Positions 1 to 5,758 of a DNA stretch of 5,758 nt are shown here, one piece after another. The position numbers and the translations under genes are program-made. Source of the stretch: Planctomycetota bacterium. GTDB lineage: Bacteria; Planctomycetota; Phycisphaerae; SM23-33; FEN-1343. How positions within the stretch are numbered: the first letter of the stretch is position 1; every line of letters starts with the position of its first letter. The stretch is taken from NCBI GenBank assembly GCA_013203365.1, contig JABMQG010000231.1:1-5758 (forward strand). The letters are read 5' to 3'. Below the pieces are notes generated by a model that worked only from the letters and a program-made list of their open reading frames with translations, searched no databases and was not told the DNA's origin.

Positions 1-1290
1 AATAACCAGCTCGGTTGTTATGCTCGCATCGGTAGGGTTGATCGTGACCAGGGAGGCACTGGTAAGGGCGTCAGCGGCAGTCCGCCAACCCACGCCGTAA
101 AGGGCCCCGGTGGCGGGGTCGAAGTCCAGCGAGCGAATATCCCAGCCGCTCAGCGCGCCGATGGTGAACGCGTCCGGCTCCGCGTCCGGATCGATGTCTT
201 GGCCGTCCCATTTCACGAGGTACCACGTTTGGATGCCTTCGGCGTCGGTTCGTCTCTCGACCGCGTAGACCAGCCCGGTCGCGTCCACGGCCATGGCGTC
301 GATCTGCTGGCCCACCGAAGGTGCATCGGGGTTGACCAGGTAGGCGGCGAGGGAATTGTTGACGGCATACGCCTCGCCGCTGCTATCAACCGCCAGTGCC
401 TGCACGTCCTGGCCCAGGCCATCGTAGGAAACATCCAGCAAAGTTGCAGGGATGAACGCGCTGCTGTCTACACCGTAGACGACACTTGCGTTGTTAACAG
501 CCATGCTCAAGACGTTATTGCCAAGCATGGCTCCGTATTGAACATTCTCCTCCGAGACGGTCACGCCTGCATGCAAGGCCCTGTAGCCGGGCCAGATGCC
601 TATTGGCGGGCTTTCTTCCGGAATCGGAGGATTATACACCGGCCAAGCCTGGTAGCGGATTGGTTCGTCCGTGATTGGGTCTATAACAGCCCCTACGATG
701 ACCCCGCCGGAGCCGGCAGGACTGGTGATTTCCACTTCATCGTCAAAGTTTCGAATCAGGTTCGGTGTGCCTTTCCACAGGTCAAGGTCGGTTCGCCAGG
801 GCACGTTTGGATCGAAGGTGTTCGCCGTCAGCGTCGCTGCCGTGATTACCGTGTGTATGTCCGTGTTGGCGAGGTATATGGCGTAGATTTCCGTTCTTGC
901 CCCACGAACAGCCGGTTCTGTGTCGGTGCCCTCGGCGTATTCCACCCAACTGGGCGTGCCGTCGTCGCTGATCTCGATAATCTCCTGCCCGTCGGGCCAA
1001 TTGACCGGATCGAAAGGATCGCCGTCGCGAATGCCCACAAGGTCGACCAATTCAACGTTTCCAGTGACGGGGTTCTCCCACGTGGCGATCAACTCCACCT
1101 GCGGCACCTCAAAACCGAAGTCCGCAGCTCCAGTGGCGTAGTCGAAGTCCACACGCACCATGTTGCCCTTGCTGTTCAGGTAGATGAAGTAGTGACCCAG
1201 ATCAAGCGTTGTCAGCAACAATCGGTCTTCGAGTTGTTCGAACAACGGCCGGTCAGACACACGACGGTTAGTACTGCTGGGGAGGGACAT
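1..1290 (-). CDS. LEPR-XLL-type large extracellular protein, N-terminal part
   Basis: This is the first 430 residues of a protein whose C-terminus is cut by the left edge. Residues 17-27 read FEQLEDRLLLT, a variant (LEDRLLL) of the LEPR-XLL motif seen close to the N-terminus of very large exported proteins in Planctomycetes and relatives, where it is thought to act in sorting or export; its mechanism is not known to me. No classical hydrophobic signal peptide precedes it. The body is acidic and rich in D, T, V and G. From about residue 258 four similar segments occur (258-277, 294-313, 328-347, 383-403), with the pattern hydrophobic-x-A-x-A-V-D-x-x-G-x-x-Y-A-V, typical of beta-propeller blades. 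The ATG at 1290 is the only plausible start: an in-frame TAA lies eight codons upstream, and GGAG sits 7 bases before the ATG. Exact function and ligand are unknown. Family assignment is fairly sure; the propeller call is inference. Confidence 0.85.
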   Translation of the reverse strand, partial: MSLPSSTNRRVSDRPLFEQLEDRLLLTTLDLGHYFIYLNSKGNMVRVDFDYATGAADFGFEVPQVELIATWENPVTGNVELVDLVGIRDGDPFDPVNWPDGQEIIEISDDGTPSWVEYAEGTDTEPAVRGARTEIYAIYLANTDIHTVITAATLTANTFDPNVPWRTDLDLWKGTPNLIRNFDDEVEITSPAGSGGVIVGAVIDPITDEPIRYQAWPVYNPPIPEESPPIGIWPGYRALHAGVTVSEENVQYGAMLGNNVLSMAVNNASVVYGVDSSAFIPATLLDVSYDGLGQDVQALAVDSSGEAYAVNNSLAAYLVNPDAPSVGQQIDAMAVDATGLVYAVERRTDAEGIQTWYLVKWDGQDIDPDAEPDAFTIGALSGWDIRSLDFDPATGALYGVGWRTAADALTSASLVTINPTDASITTELVI

Positions 1291-1297
1291 AGTGGCA

Positions 1298-1301
1298 CTC
1301 C
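1298..1301 (-). promoter_or_regulatory. ribosome binding site of the LEPR-XLL gene
   Basis: On the minus strand GGAG lies 7 bases before the ATG at 1290. With the in-frame TAA upstream (1314-1312) it fixes the start of the left-hand gene. Confidence 0.6.
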
Positions 1302-1340
1302 ATACAACTCTTTACAGGCTGGTCGTCCGGGTAATACGCC

Positions 1341-1487
1341 TCATCGCGGCCTGCTGGTGCGGTGGCCGCTCCAAGCATCCATTATTCTTGCGTCTGAAGT
1401 GGGGTATGTCAAACCAAATTCTTCGGTCAGCACAGCCTCAATTCGCTCCATCAGTTTGCCGGCTATCCTGCCCGCCGCCAATCGCAC
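1341..1487 (-). CDS. doubtful small open frame, possible gene remnant
   Basis: On the minus strand a GTG at 1487 opens 48 codons to a TGA at 1343-1341; an internal ATG at 1451 would give 36 residues. The predicted peptide has a protein-like central stretch, with MERIEAVLTEEFGL followed by YPTSDARIMDAW, an amphipathic helix-like part with reasonable codon use. I do not recognise a family. Neither start has a good Shine-Dalgarno sequence, and the frame overlaps the candidate promoter of the left-hand gene. It could be a decayed gene end, a small unknown protein, or chance in GC-rich DNA. Chance is the most likely of these. Confidence 0.2.
   Translation of the reverse strand: MRLAAGRIAGKLMERIEAVLTEEFGLTYPTSDARIMDAWSGHRTSRPR
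1384..1412 (-). promoter_or_regulatory. candidate sigma70-type promoter for the LEPR-XLL gene
   Basis: Minus strand: a perfect TTGACA (1412-1407), a 17-base spacer, then AAGAAT (1389-1384; four of six matches to TATAAT). Transcription would begin near 1377, giving a leader of about 85-90 bases before the ATG at 1290. It faces the correct gene, in the 278-base gap after the E2 gene. The call rests on consensus match only; promoter consensus in planctomycetes is poorly characterised. Confidence 0.4.
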
Positions 1488-1501
1488 GGCGCAAGGTCTG
1501 A

Positions 1502-1523
1502 GGCACCCCCTTGCCGGGGAGCC
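1502..1523 (-). terminator. GC-rich hairpin downstream of the E2 gene
   Basis: An imperfect inverted repeat about 46 bases past the E2 stop codon. GGC pairs with GCC, one mismatch follows, then CCCC pairs with GGGG around a 6-base loop. No T-tract follows on the minus strand, so it is not a textbook intrinsic terminator. It could slow polymerase or protect the E2 transcript end from 3' decay. A second, overlapping pairing (GCAAGG 1491-1496 with CCTTGC 1509-1514) competes with it. Confidence 0.3.
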
Positions 1524-1568
1524 GATTCTCTATGTATCGTGTTTGCGATGAAGGGCTTGGAATTGCTT

Positions 1569-3086
1569 TTACTTCGGCAGGAGCTGTGGGGCTTCGAGGA
1601 GCTCTTTGCACCTGGCGAGGAACTTCGCCGCCGCTACGCCGTCGATGATGCGGTGATCGCAGCTGAGCGTCATCGTCATCCGCCGACCGGGGCGCAGGGC
1701 CCCGTCGCAGACGACGGCCTCTTCGCGAACGGCCCCAACGGCCAGGATGGCCGCCTCAGGTGGATTGATTATGGCGGAGAAACGCTCGATGCCGAACATC
1801 CCCAGGTTGGTGATGGTTAGCACCCCCTGGCCCATGGCCTCGACTCTGCCGCTGCGGGCGGCCTCGACGATCAATCTCGCCTTTGCCGTCAATTCACGTA
1901 GCGTCAAACGGTCGGCCGCGACCAGCACGGGCACAACCAGCCCGTCCTCCAGGCCGACCGCTATGCCGATGTTGGCCGTGGGAAACTCGATATACTTGTC
2001 CGCCTCGATTCGCCTGCGGAAAGCGGGAAACTCCCCGACGGTCTTGGCGCAGGCGGCCAGGACCACGTCGGTTACGGTGCAGCGGTACCTGCTCTTCTCG
2101 GCGGCTTGGAAGCTCATCATCGGCCCGGCGTCCACGGTCAGTTCGATATAGAAGTGCGGAATGGTCTGTTTCGACCTCAGCAGGTTTGCCGAGATGGCCT
2201 TGCGCATGGGGCTCATCGGCACCAGAACCCGTCCACTTTGCGGTTGCAGTGGGGGGGCTCCTGGCGAAGTTGGCCACCCAGCCGGTGCGCCGACAGGCAC
2301 GTCGGACGTTACGATCCGTCCGCCGGGACCGCTGCCTGGGTACAGCGCCGCCAACTTGATACCGCGATCTGCCGCCAGGCGGCGGGCGGCGGGTGAGGCC
2401 TTCACGCGCCCATGTGTGGCCTCTGCCGCAGAGGAGGCGGTGGCGGCAGGGGCCGGCGCAACCACGGCCTTGCTCTCACCACGGCTCACCGGGACCGGGG
2501 CATCGGATACGGATGCTTGGGCGATCAAATACGCGTCCACCTCGGCGTCGCTGCCGGCCAGGTAGGCCACCGGCCTGTAGACCTCGACCGTGCTGCCGGC
2601 GACGGCGATGATCCGGGCAAGTGTTCCGGCTTCGACGGCCTCGATCTCGACGACCGCCTTGTCGGTCTCCGCTTCAAACAGCACCTGGCCCTTGATGATC
2701 TCGTCACCCTCTTTGACGTGCCATGCGACGATGGTGCCTTCTTCCATCGTGTTGCCGACCTTGGGCATCAGCACGGGCGTGACCGCCACGGTCGGCGGGT
2801 CGGCCGACTTTCTACCAGCCGCCGTCGGCGTCCCGGCCGGCAGGGCCTCGTCAGCTCCGGCAAGGCGGGCCAACGGCTCGCCCACGGCCAACGTTGCCCC
2901 CTCCGGCGCCAGTATCTCGCCCAGACTGCCGGCACGGGAGCAACAGACCTGCATCAGGCTGTGCTCGGTTTCAATTTCGACAATCGGCTCTCCCTCGGCG
3001 ACCTGCTCGCCGGGCCGCTTAAGCCAGCGGGCGACGGTTGCCGTGCGCATATCCTTTTCCGCCTGTGGCAAGATGATTGTGTACAT
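1569..3086 (-). CDS. dihydrolipoamide acyltransferase (E2) of a 2-oxoacid dehydrogenase complex, two lipoyl domains, the first lacking its lysine
   Basis: This is the core E2 subunit, which takes an acyl group from E1 on a lipoyl arm and transfers it to coenzyme A in the cytoplasm. The 505 residues divide as follows. Lipoyl-like domain 1 covers about 1-78. Lipoyl domain 2 covers about 102-180, with ETDKA and lipoyl lysine K143. A flexible Ala/Pro-rich linker covers 185-225. The peripheral subunit-binding domain covers about 226-263 (VKASPAARRLA at its start). The catalytic domain runs from about 285 to the end, with SKQTIPHFY at 305-313, TNLGMFGIERFSAIINPPEAA at 426-446, and the DHRIIDG active site at 477-483 (H478, D482). 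These motifs are nearest to pyruvate-dehydrogenase-type E2s, but acetoin or another 2-oxoacid is possible. Oddity: domain 1 reads ETEHS, so H42 replaces the lysine that would carry lipoate. GAGG lies 10 bases before the ATG. The gene diverges from the DeoR-E1 pair. Confidence 0.93.
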   Translation of the reverse strand: MYTIILPQAEKDMRTATVARWLKRPGEQVAEGEPIVEIETEHSLMQVCCSRAGSLGEILAPEGATLAVGEPLARLAGADEALPAGTPTAAGRKSADPPTVAVTPVLMPKVGNTMEEGTIVAWHVKEGDEIIKGQVLFEAETDKAVVEIEAVEAGTLARIIAVAGSTVEVYRPVAYLAGSDAEVDAYLIAQASVSDAPVPVSRGESKAVVAPAPAATASSAAEATHGRVKASPAARRLAADRGIKLAALYPGSGPGGRIVTSDVPVGAPAGWPTSPGAPPLQPQSGRVLVPMSPMRKAISANLLRSKQTIPHFYIELTVDAGPMMSFQAAEKSRYRCTVTDVVLAACAKTVGEFPAFRRRIEADKYIEFPTANIGIAVGLEDGLVVPVLVAADRLTLRELTAKARLIVEAARSGRVEAMGQGVLTITNLGMFGIERFSAIINPPEAAILAVGAVREEAVVCDGALRPGRRMTMTLSCDHRIIDGVAAAKFLARCKELLEAPQLLPK

Positions 3087-3132
3087 GCCGTTGAGTCCTC
3101 ATCGCCTTGTCGATAACTGCCCGCAGACCGTC

Positions 3133-3146
3133 AAAAAACCTTTTTT
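3133..3146. repeat. A6-CC-T6 tract in the E2 leader
   Basis: Six A, two C and six T form an AT-only inverted repeat between the operator array and the E2 start. It is too weak and too close to a promoter to be a convincing terminator. It may bend DNA or ease melting near the E2 promoter. The role is inference. Confidence 0.35.
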
Positions 3147-3147
3147 A

Positions 3148-3214
3148 TCGAACATGTCGAACATAGAAACAAAGTGTGCACAAGTCAAGCATGAACACGC
3201 ATACTTCGAGCATA
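3148..3214 (-). promoter_or_regulatory. array of 9-bp boxes, candidate operators for the DeoR-family regulator
   Basis: Four copies of one 9-bp box occur in the same orientation. Read on the minus strand they are TATGCTCGA (3214-3206), CATGCTTGA (3193-3185), TATGTTCGA (3165-3157) and CATGTTCGA (3156-3148), consensus YATGYTYGA. The last two are directly adjacent. A weaker copy (6 of 9) may sit at 3195-3203, giving 10-11 base spacing with its neighbours. From memory, the E. coli GlpR half-site consensus is WATKYTCGWT; GlpR is a DeoR-family repressor. The box at 3157-3165 covers the predicted E2 -10 and the box at 3185-3193 overlaps its -35, as expected for repression. The 8-bp palindrome TGTGCACA (3175-3182) lies in the spacer between them. 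The repeats are visible in the sequence; binding by this regulator is inferred. Confidence 0.6.
3160..3188 (-). promoter_or_regulatory. candidate sigma70-type promoter of the E2 gene
   Basis: Minus strand: TTGACT (3188-3183; five of six), a 17-base spacer, then TATGTT (3165-3160; four of six). Transcription would start near 3153 and give a leader of about 65-70 bases to the ATG at 3086. The overlap of both elements with the repeated 9-bp box supports a regulated promoter. Confidence 0.5.
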
Positions 3215-3220
3215 TTTATC

Positions 3221-3251
3221 TTGCATTTCGGCTGAAATAGTGATAAATAAT
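3221..3251 (+). promoter_or_regulatory. possible promoter of the regulator-E1 operon
   Basis: AATAAT (3246-3251) matches the -10 consensus at five of six positions and lies about 30 bases before the regulator start. The only upstream candidate, TTGCAT (3221-3226), is a weak -35 at a long 19-base spacing, so a regulator or another sigma factor may be needed. The inverted repeat ATTTC-N4-GAAAT (3225-3238) falls between the two elements and could be a second protein-binding site. Confidence 0.3.
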
Positions 3252-3272
3252 GTCTTGAGGCCATTGCCTAGC

Positions 3273-3277
3273 GGGAG
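3273..3277 (+). promoter_or_regulatory. ribosome binding site that decides the regulator start
   Basis: GGGAG lies 5 bases before the ATG at 3283. The alternative GTG at 3277 shares the last G of this site and so has no spacing at all, so the ATG two codons later is the better start. Confidence 0.65.
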
Positions 3278-3282
3278 TGTCC

Positions 3283-4074
3283 ATGCGGTTGACTACAAGA
3301 CAACGCCGAGATAAAATACTTACGGAACTATATGATCAACAGCATGTTACAGCCACAGCTCTGGCTGAGGTCCTCTCCGTTTCCACTGCGACGGTCCGGC
3401 GTGATTTGCGGGTGCTGGCCGAGGCCGGCCGATTGGAGCAGGTCTACGGCGGGGCCACGTTGCCACGCAACGGCGATTACTCGTTCCACGCCAAAGCCGG
3501 CCGAAACGTGGAGGCAAAGCGAATCGTCGGCCGATTGGCTGCGGAACTGGTCGCCGACGGGGAGCAGCTTTTCATCGATTCGGGTACGACCTGCTTCGAG
3601 ATGGTTCCGTACCTCAAACGTAAACGCGGCCTGTCGGTCATTGCCAACTCCGCGCGCGTGGCGTTGGAATTGGATACGCCCAAGCTGAACGTGATACTAC
3701 TGGGCGGGCAATACCGCCCCGACCGAATGGACACCGTCGGGCCGCTGGCCACGGCGGCGTTGGAGCAGCTTCGCGGTTACTCGGCCTTCATCGGGGCAGA
3801 CGGGTTGAGCATGGAGTTCGGACTGACGGCCAGCGACATCGCCAGCGCCCATCTGTACCGCCTTGCCGTCTGCAACGCGCAAAAAACAGTGCTGCTGGTG
3901 GACCACACGAAGTTCCTGGCCCCGTCCCTTTGCCGAATTGTCGATTGGGATGCGATCTGCCGCGTGGTTACCGATAGGCCGCCGGTGCCGCGGTGGATGG
4001 CGTTCCTGCAAGAGAAAGGCATTGAGATAACATACCCAGCCGCCCATGCCGGGCAACAAGTGGAAGAGGCCTGA
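3283..4074 (+). CDS. DeoR-family transcriptional regulator
   Basis: A 263-residue protein of the usual DeoR-family length, probably a repressor that releases DNA on binding a phosphorylated sugar or similar metabolite. The N-terminal winged helix-turn-helix spans about 6-57, with the family signature [20 protein letters not shown] leading into YGGA (34-58). The C-terminal sensor domain spans about 75-232 and shows the ligand-site marks: IDSGTT at 98-103, GGQYRPDRM at 141-149 followed by [15 protein letters not shown] at 171-182, and VDHTKF at 206-211. The ATG at 3283 is preferred over the GTG at 3277 because of the ribosome-binding site. E1 starts 5 bases after the stop codon, so the two are almost certainly one transcript. 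The regulator probably controls itself, E1 and the divergent E2 through the boxes at 3148-3214. Family assignment is firm; ligand and targets are inferred. Confidence 0.93.
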   Translation: MRLTTRQRRDKILTELYDQQHVTATALAEVLSVSTATVRRDLRVLAEAGRLEQVYGGATLPRNGDYSFHAKAGRNVEAKRIVGRLAAELVADGEQLFIDSGTTCFEMVPYLKRKRGLSVIANSARVALELDTPKLNVILLGGQYRPDRMDTVGPLATAALEQLRGYSAFIGADGLSMEFGLTASDIASAHLYRLAVCNAQKTVLLVDHTKFLAPSLCRIVDWDAICRVVTDRPPVPRWMAFLQEKGIEITYPAAHAGQQVEEA

Positions 4075-4079
4075 AAAGT

Positions 4080-5758
4080 ATGCCCAAGACCCAGCCAATC
4101 AATCCGGAACAGGTTCGCCGTAGTGGCGTCATCGAATTCAAGCCGATACCGATCAATCAATACAAAAAAACCGTCAAGCAGGATGCGGCCAATTACAGCA
4201 AGCAAGATCTGCTTCGCATTCAGCGCGATATGGCCATCATCCGCTCGTTCGAGAACATGCTCAACGAGATCAAGCTGCGTCAGTCTTACCAGGGCATCGA
4301 GTACGAGCATCGCGGCCCGGCGCACCTGTCTATCGGGCAGGAAGCTGCCGCTGTGGGACAGGCCTTCGCCTTGGAGGTGGATGACCACATTTTCGGCAGC
4401 CATCGCAGCCATGGCGAGATCCTGGCTAAGGGCCTGTCGGCCATCGCAAAGCTGGACGATCAGTCGCTTACGGCTATCATGACCGGCTATTTCGACGGGG
4501 CCGCACTGCGAGTTGTCGAAGCAGACGCGGACGGGTCGGTGAAGGACCTGGCGATCGATTACCTCATCTACGGCGCATTGGCCGAAATCTTCGGCAGGGA
4601 AACAGGGTTCAACAAGGGCATGGGCGGTTCCATGCACGCGTTCTTCCCGCCGTTTGGCATCTATCCCAACAACGCCATCGTGGGCGGTTCAGGCGACATC
4701 GCGGTGGGGGCCGCCTTGTTCAAGCATGTCAATAAGGCACCTGGCATCGTGGTTGCCAACATCGGCGACGCTTCCGCCGGCTGCGGGCCGGTGTGGGAAG
4801 GGCTGTGCCTGGCTACGATGGATCAGTTCAAGAAACTCTGGGATGACGACCATCGCGGCGGGCTGCCGTTGATCATGAACTTCGTAAACAACTTCTATGG
4901 CATGGGCGGTCAGACCTGCGGCGAGACGATGGGCTTCGAAATCCTCGCACGACTGGGGGCCGGCTTAAACCCACAACAGATGCACGCCGAGCGCGTCGAC
5001 GGGTTCAACCCGCTGGCCGTCATCGCCGCGGTCCGCCGCAAGAAAAAAATCATCGCCGCCGGCGATGGTCCGGTGCTCCTTGATACGGTCACATACCGCT
5101 TCAGCGGGCATTCGCCCTCCGACGCCAGTTCCTACCGCACCAAGGAGGAGATCGAAGCCTGGCGAAGTTGCGACCCGCTGACCGCCTTCCCCGCCGATCT
5201 GGTCGAATCAGGTATCGCCGACTCGAATGAAATCGACCAGATCTCCCGCCATGCGGACGAATTGGTTCTCAAGGCCTTCAAGAAGGCCGTCGACCTGAAA
5301 ACCTCCCCGCGTGCGGACCTGAAAAAGATCGGCTGCCTGCTGGAAAAGACGATGTTCTCCGACCAAAAGGTCGAATCCCTGGCCCCCGCTCGAAAGCCGG
5401 AAACGCTCATTACCCGACAAGAAAACCCCCGCGTACAACTGCTGGCCAATCGCAGCCGATTCGGCCGCGACGAGACGGGCAGGCCCTTGCCTAAGAGCCG
5501 TTGCATAACCATCCGCGACGCCATTTTCGAGGCCGTTCTCGATCGCTTCTACGTCGATCCGACGCTTATAGCCTACGGCGAGGAGAACCGCGACTGGGGC
5601 GGGGCATTCGGAGTCTATCGCGGGCTGACCGAGGCGCTTCCCTACCATCGGCTGTTCAACTCTCCGATCTCAGAGGGTGCGATTGTAGGCTCAGCCGTCG
5701 GATACGCACTCGAGGGTGGGCGGTTAATCGTCGAGCTTATGTACTGCGACTTCATGGG
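4080..5758 (+). CDS. fused E1 alpha-beta subunit of a 2-oxoacid dehydrogenase complex, C-terminus beyond window
   Basis: This thiamine-diphosphate enzyme decarboxylates a 2-oxoacid and hands the acyl group to E2. The first 559 codons are present. The E1 alpha half spans about 42-400: [10 protein letters not shown] (49-58), [12 protein letters not shown] (107-118), [10 protein letters not shown] (177-186), the cofactor motif GDAS (229-232) with NN (270-271), and RFSGHSPSD (340-348). A linker of about 75 residues follows. The E1 beta half begins near 476: [13 protein letters not shown] (478-490), YGEEN (499-503), holding the glutamate expected to activate thiamine, and [15 protein letters not shown] (528-541). 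Oddities: GDA replaces GDG, the GD-to-NN distance is about 10 residues longer than usual, and about 40 extra residues lie at 120-163. The start follows the regulator stop by 5 bases, with GAGG 10 bases upstream inside the regulator gene. Pairing with the divergent E2 gives a likely complex; pyruvate, acetoin or another 2-oxoacid are possible substrates. Confidence 0.9.
   Translation, partial: MPKTQPINPEQVRRSGVIEFKPIPINQYKKTVKQDAANYSKQDLLRIQRDMAIIRSFENMLNEIKLRQSYQGIEYEHRGPAHLSIGQEAAAVGQAFALEVDDHIFGSHRSHGEILAKGLSAIAKLDDQSLTAIMTGYFDGAALRVVEADADGSVKDLAIDYLIYGALAEIFGRETGFNKGMGGSMHAFFPPFGIYPNNAIVGGSGDIAVGAALFKHVNKAPGIVVANIGDASAGCGPVWEGLCLATMDQFKKLWDDDHRGGLPLIMNFVNNFYGMGGQTCGETMGFEILARLGAGLNPQQMHAERVDGFNPLAVIAAVRRKKKIIAAGDGPVLLDTVTYRFSGHSPSDASSYRTKEEIEAWRSCDPLTAFPADLVESGIADSNEIDQISRHADELVLKAFKKAVDLKTSPRADLKKIGCLLEKTMFSDQKVESLAPARKPETLITRQENPRVQLLANRSRFGRDETGRPLPKSRCITIRDAIFEAVLDRFYVDPTLIAYGEENRDWGGAFGVYRGLTEALPYHRLFNSPISEGAIVGSAVGYALEGGRLIVELMYCDFM

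Noticed and set aside
1312..1344. A 10-codon leader frame (MRRITRTTSL) just upstream of and in frame with the LEPR-XLL start
   Set aside because: It is very short, has only a weak ribosome-binding site, and carries no run of a single amino acid or attenuator structure; it is likely chance.
199..1551. A 450-codon open frame on the plus strand
   Set aside because: It lies antisense to the LEPR-XLL gene, has no recognisable domain, and has composition rich in R, V, H and G expected from the reverse complement of a GC-rich gene. The minus frame has a family motif, repeats and a good ribosome-binding site.
2412..3116. A 234-codon plus-strand open frame across the E2 gene
   Set aside because: It is a shadow of the E2 gene, whose domains and active site are unmistakable; it is arginine- and glycine-rich with no motif.
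3133..3146. The A6-CC-T6 tract as an intrinsic terminator
   Set aside because: The stem would be AT only with a 2-base loop, and it lies in the 5' leader of E2 rather than after a gene.
3277..3279. GTG start for the regulator
   Set aside because: It overlaps the ribosome-binding site GGGAG, leaving no spacing; the ATG at 3283 fits much better.
3777..4637. A 286-codon minus-strand open frame across the regulator and E1 start
   Set aside because: It is antisense to two well-supported genes and spans their junction; no family resemblance is seen.
5208..5648. A 146-codon minus-strand open frame inside E1
   Set aside because: It is antisense to the continuous E1 alpha-beta frame and has no recognisable motif.
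1..5758. tRNA or rRNA genes, CRISPR arrays, insertion sequences, or phage parts
   Set aside because: I saw no CRISPR-like repeat-spacer pattern, no transposase motif, no terminal inverted repeats and no tRNA-like cloverleaf; the window is almost filled by four genes and one control region.

Overview
The window is GC-rich and reads as part of a planctomycete or related PVC-group genome. The main taxonomic clue is the N-terminal motif FEQLEDRLLLT in the left-hand gene, a form of the LEPR-XLL motif found on large extracellular proteins of Planctomycetes (Phycisphaerae among them) and allied phyla. The sequence alone does not allow a finer placement.

Layout from left to right. Positions 1-1290 (minus) hold the first 430 residues of a large secreted or surface protein with beta-propeller-like repeats; its C-terminus lies beyond the left edge. 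Positions 1291-1568 are a spacer with a candidate promoter for that gene, a GC-rich hairpin downstream of the next gene, and a doubtful small open frame. Positions 1569-3086 (minus) encode a 505-residue E2 acyltransferase of a 2-oxoacid dehydrogenase complex. Positions 3087-3282 are a divergent control region, AT-rich in its centre. Positions 3283-4074 (plus) encode a DeoR-family repressor. Five bases further on, a fused E1 alpha-beta 2-oxoacid dehydrogenase subunit begins at 4080 and is still open at the right edge.

The right two thirds look like one functional unit. The fused thiamine-diphosphate E1 decarboxylates a 2-oxoacid and passes the acyl group to the lipoyl arm of the E2. The E2 transfers it to CoA. 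A DeoR regulator, a family that usually senses phosphosugars or related metabolites, sits between them and is probably co-transcribed with E1. The E2 is closest in motifs to pyruvate-dehydrogenase-type E2s, but the substrate is not established. No E3 (dihydrolipoamide dehydrogenase) gene lies in the window.

Three things stand out. First, the control region carries four good copies, and perhaps one or two weaker ones, of a 9-bp box (YATGYTYGA on the minus strand). It resembles the E. coli GlpR half-operator, and two copies sit on the -10 and -35 of a predicted E2 promoter. Second, the first of the two E2 lipoyl domains has histidine where the lipoylated lysine should be. Third, the E1 alpha half has an altered thiamine motif (GDA instead of GDG) and two insertions relative to ordinary E1 alpha. 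Together these suggest a sugar-responsive, divergent paralogue of the pyruvate dehydrogenase family.
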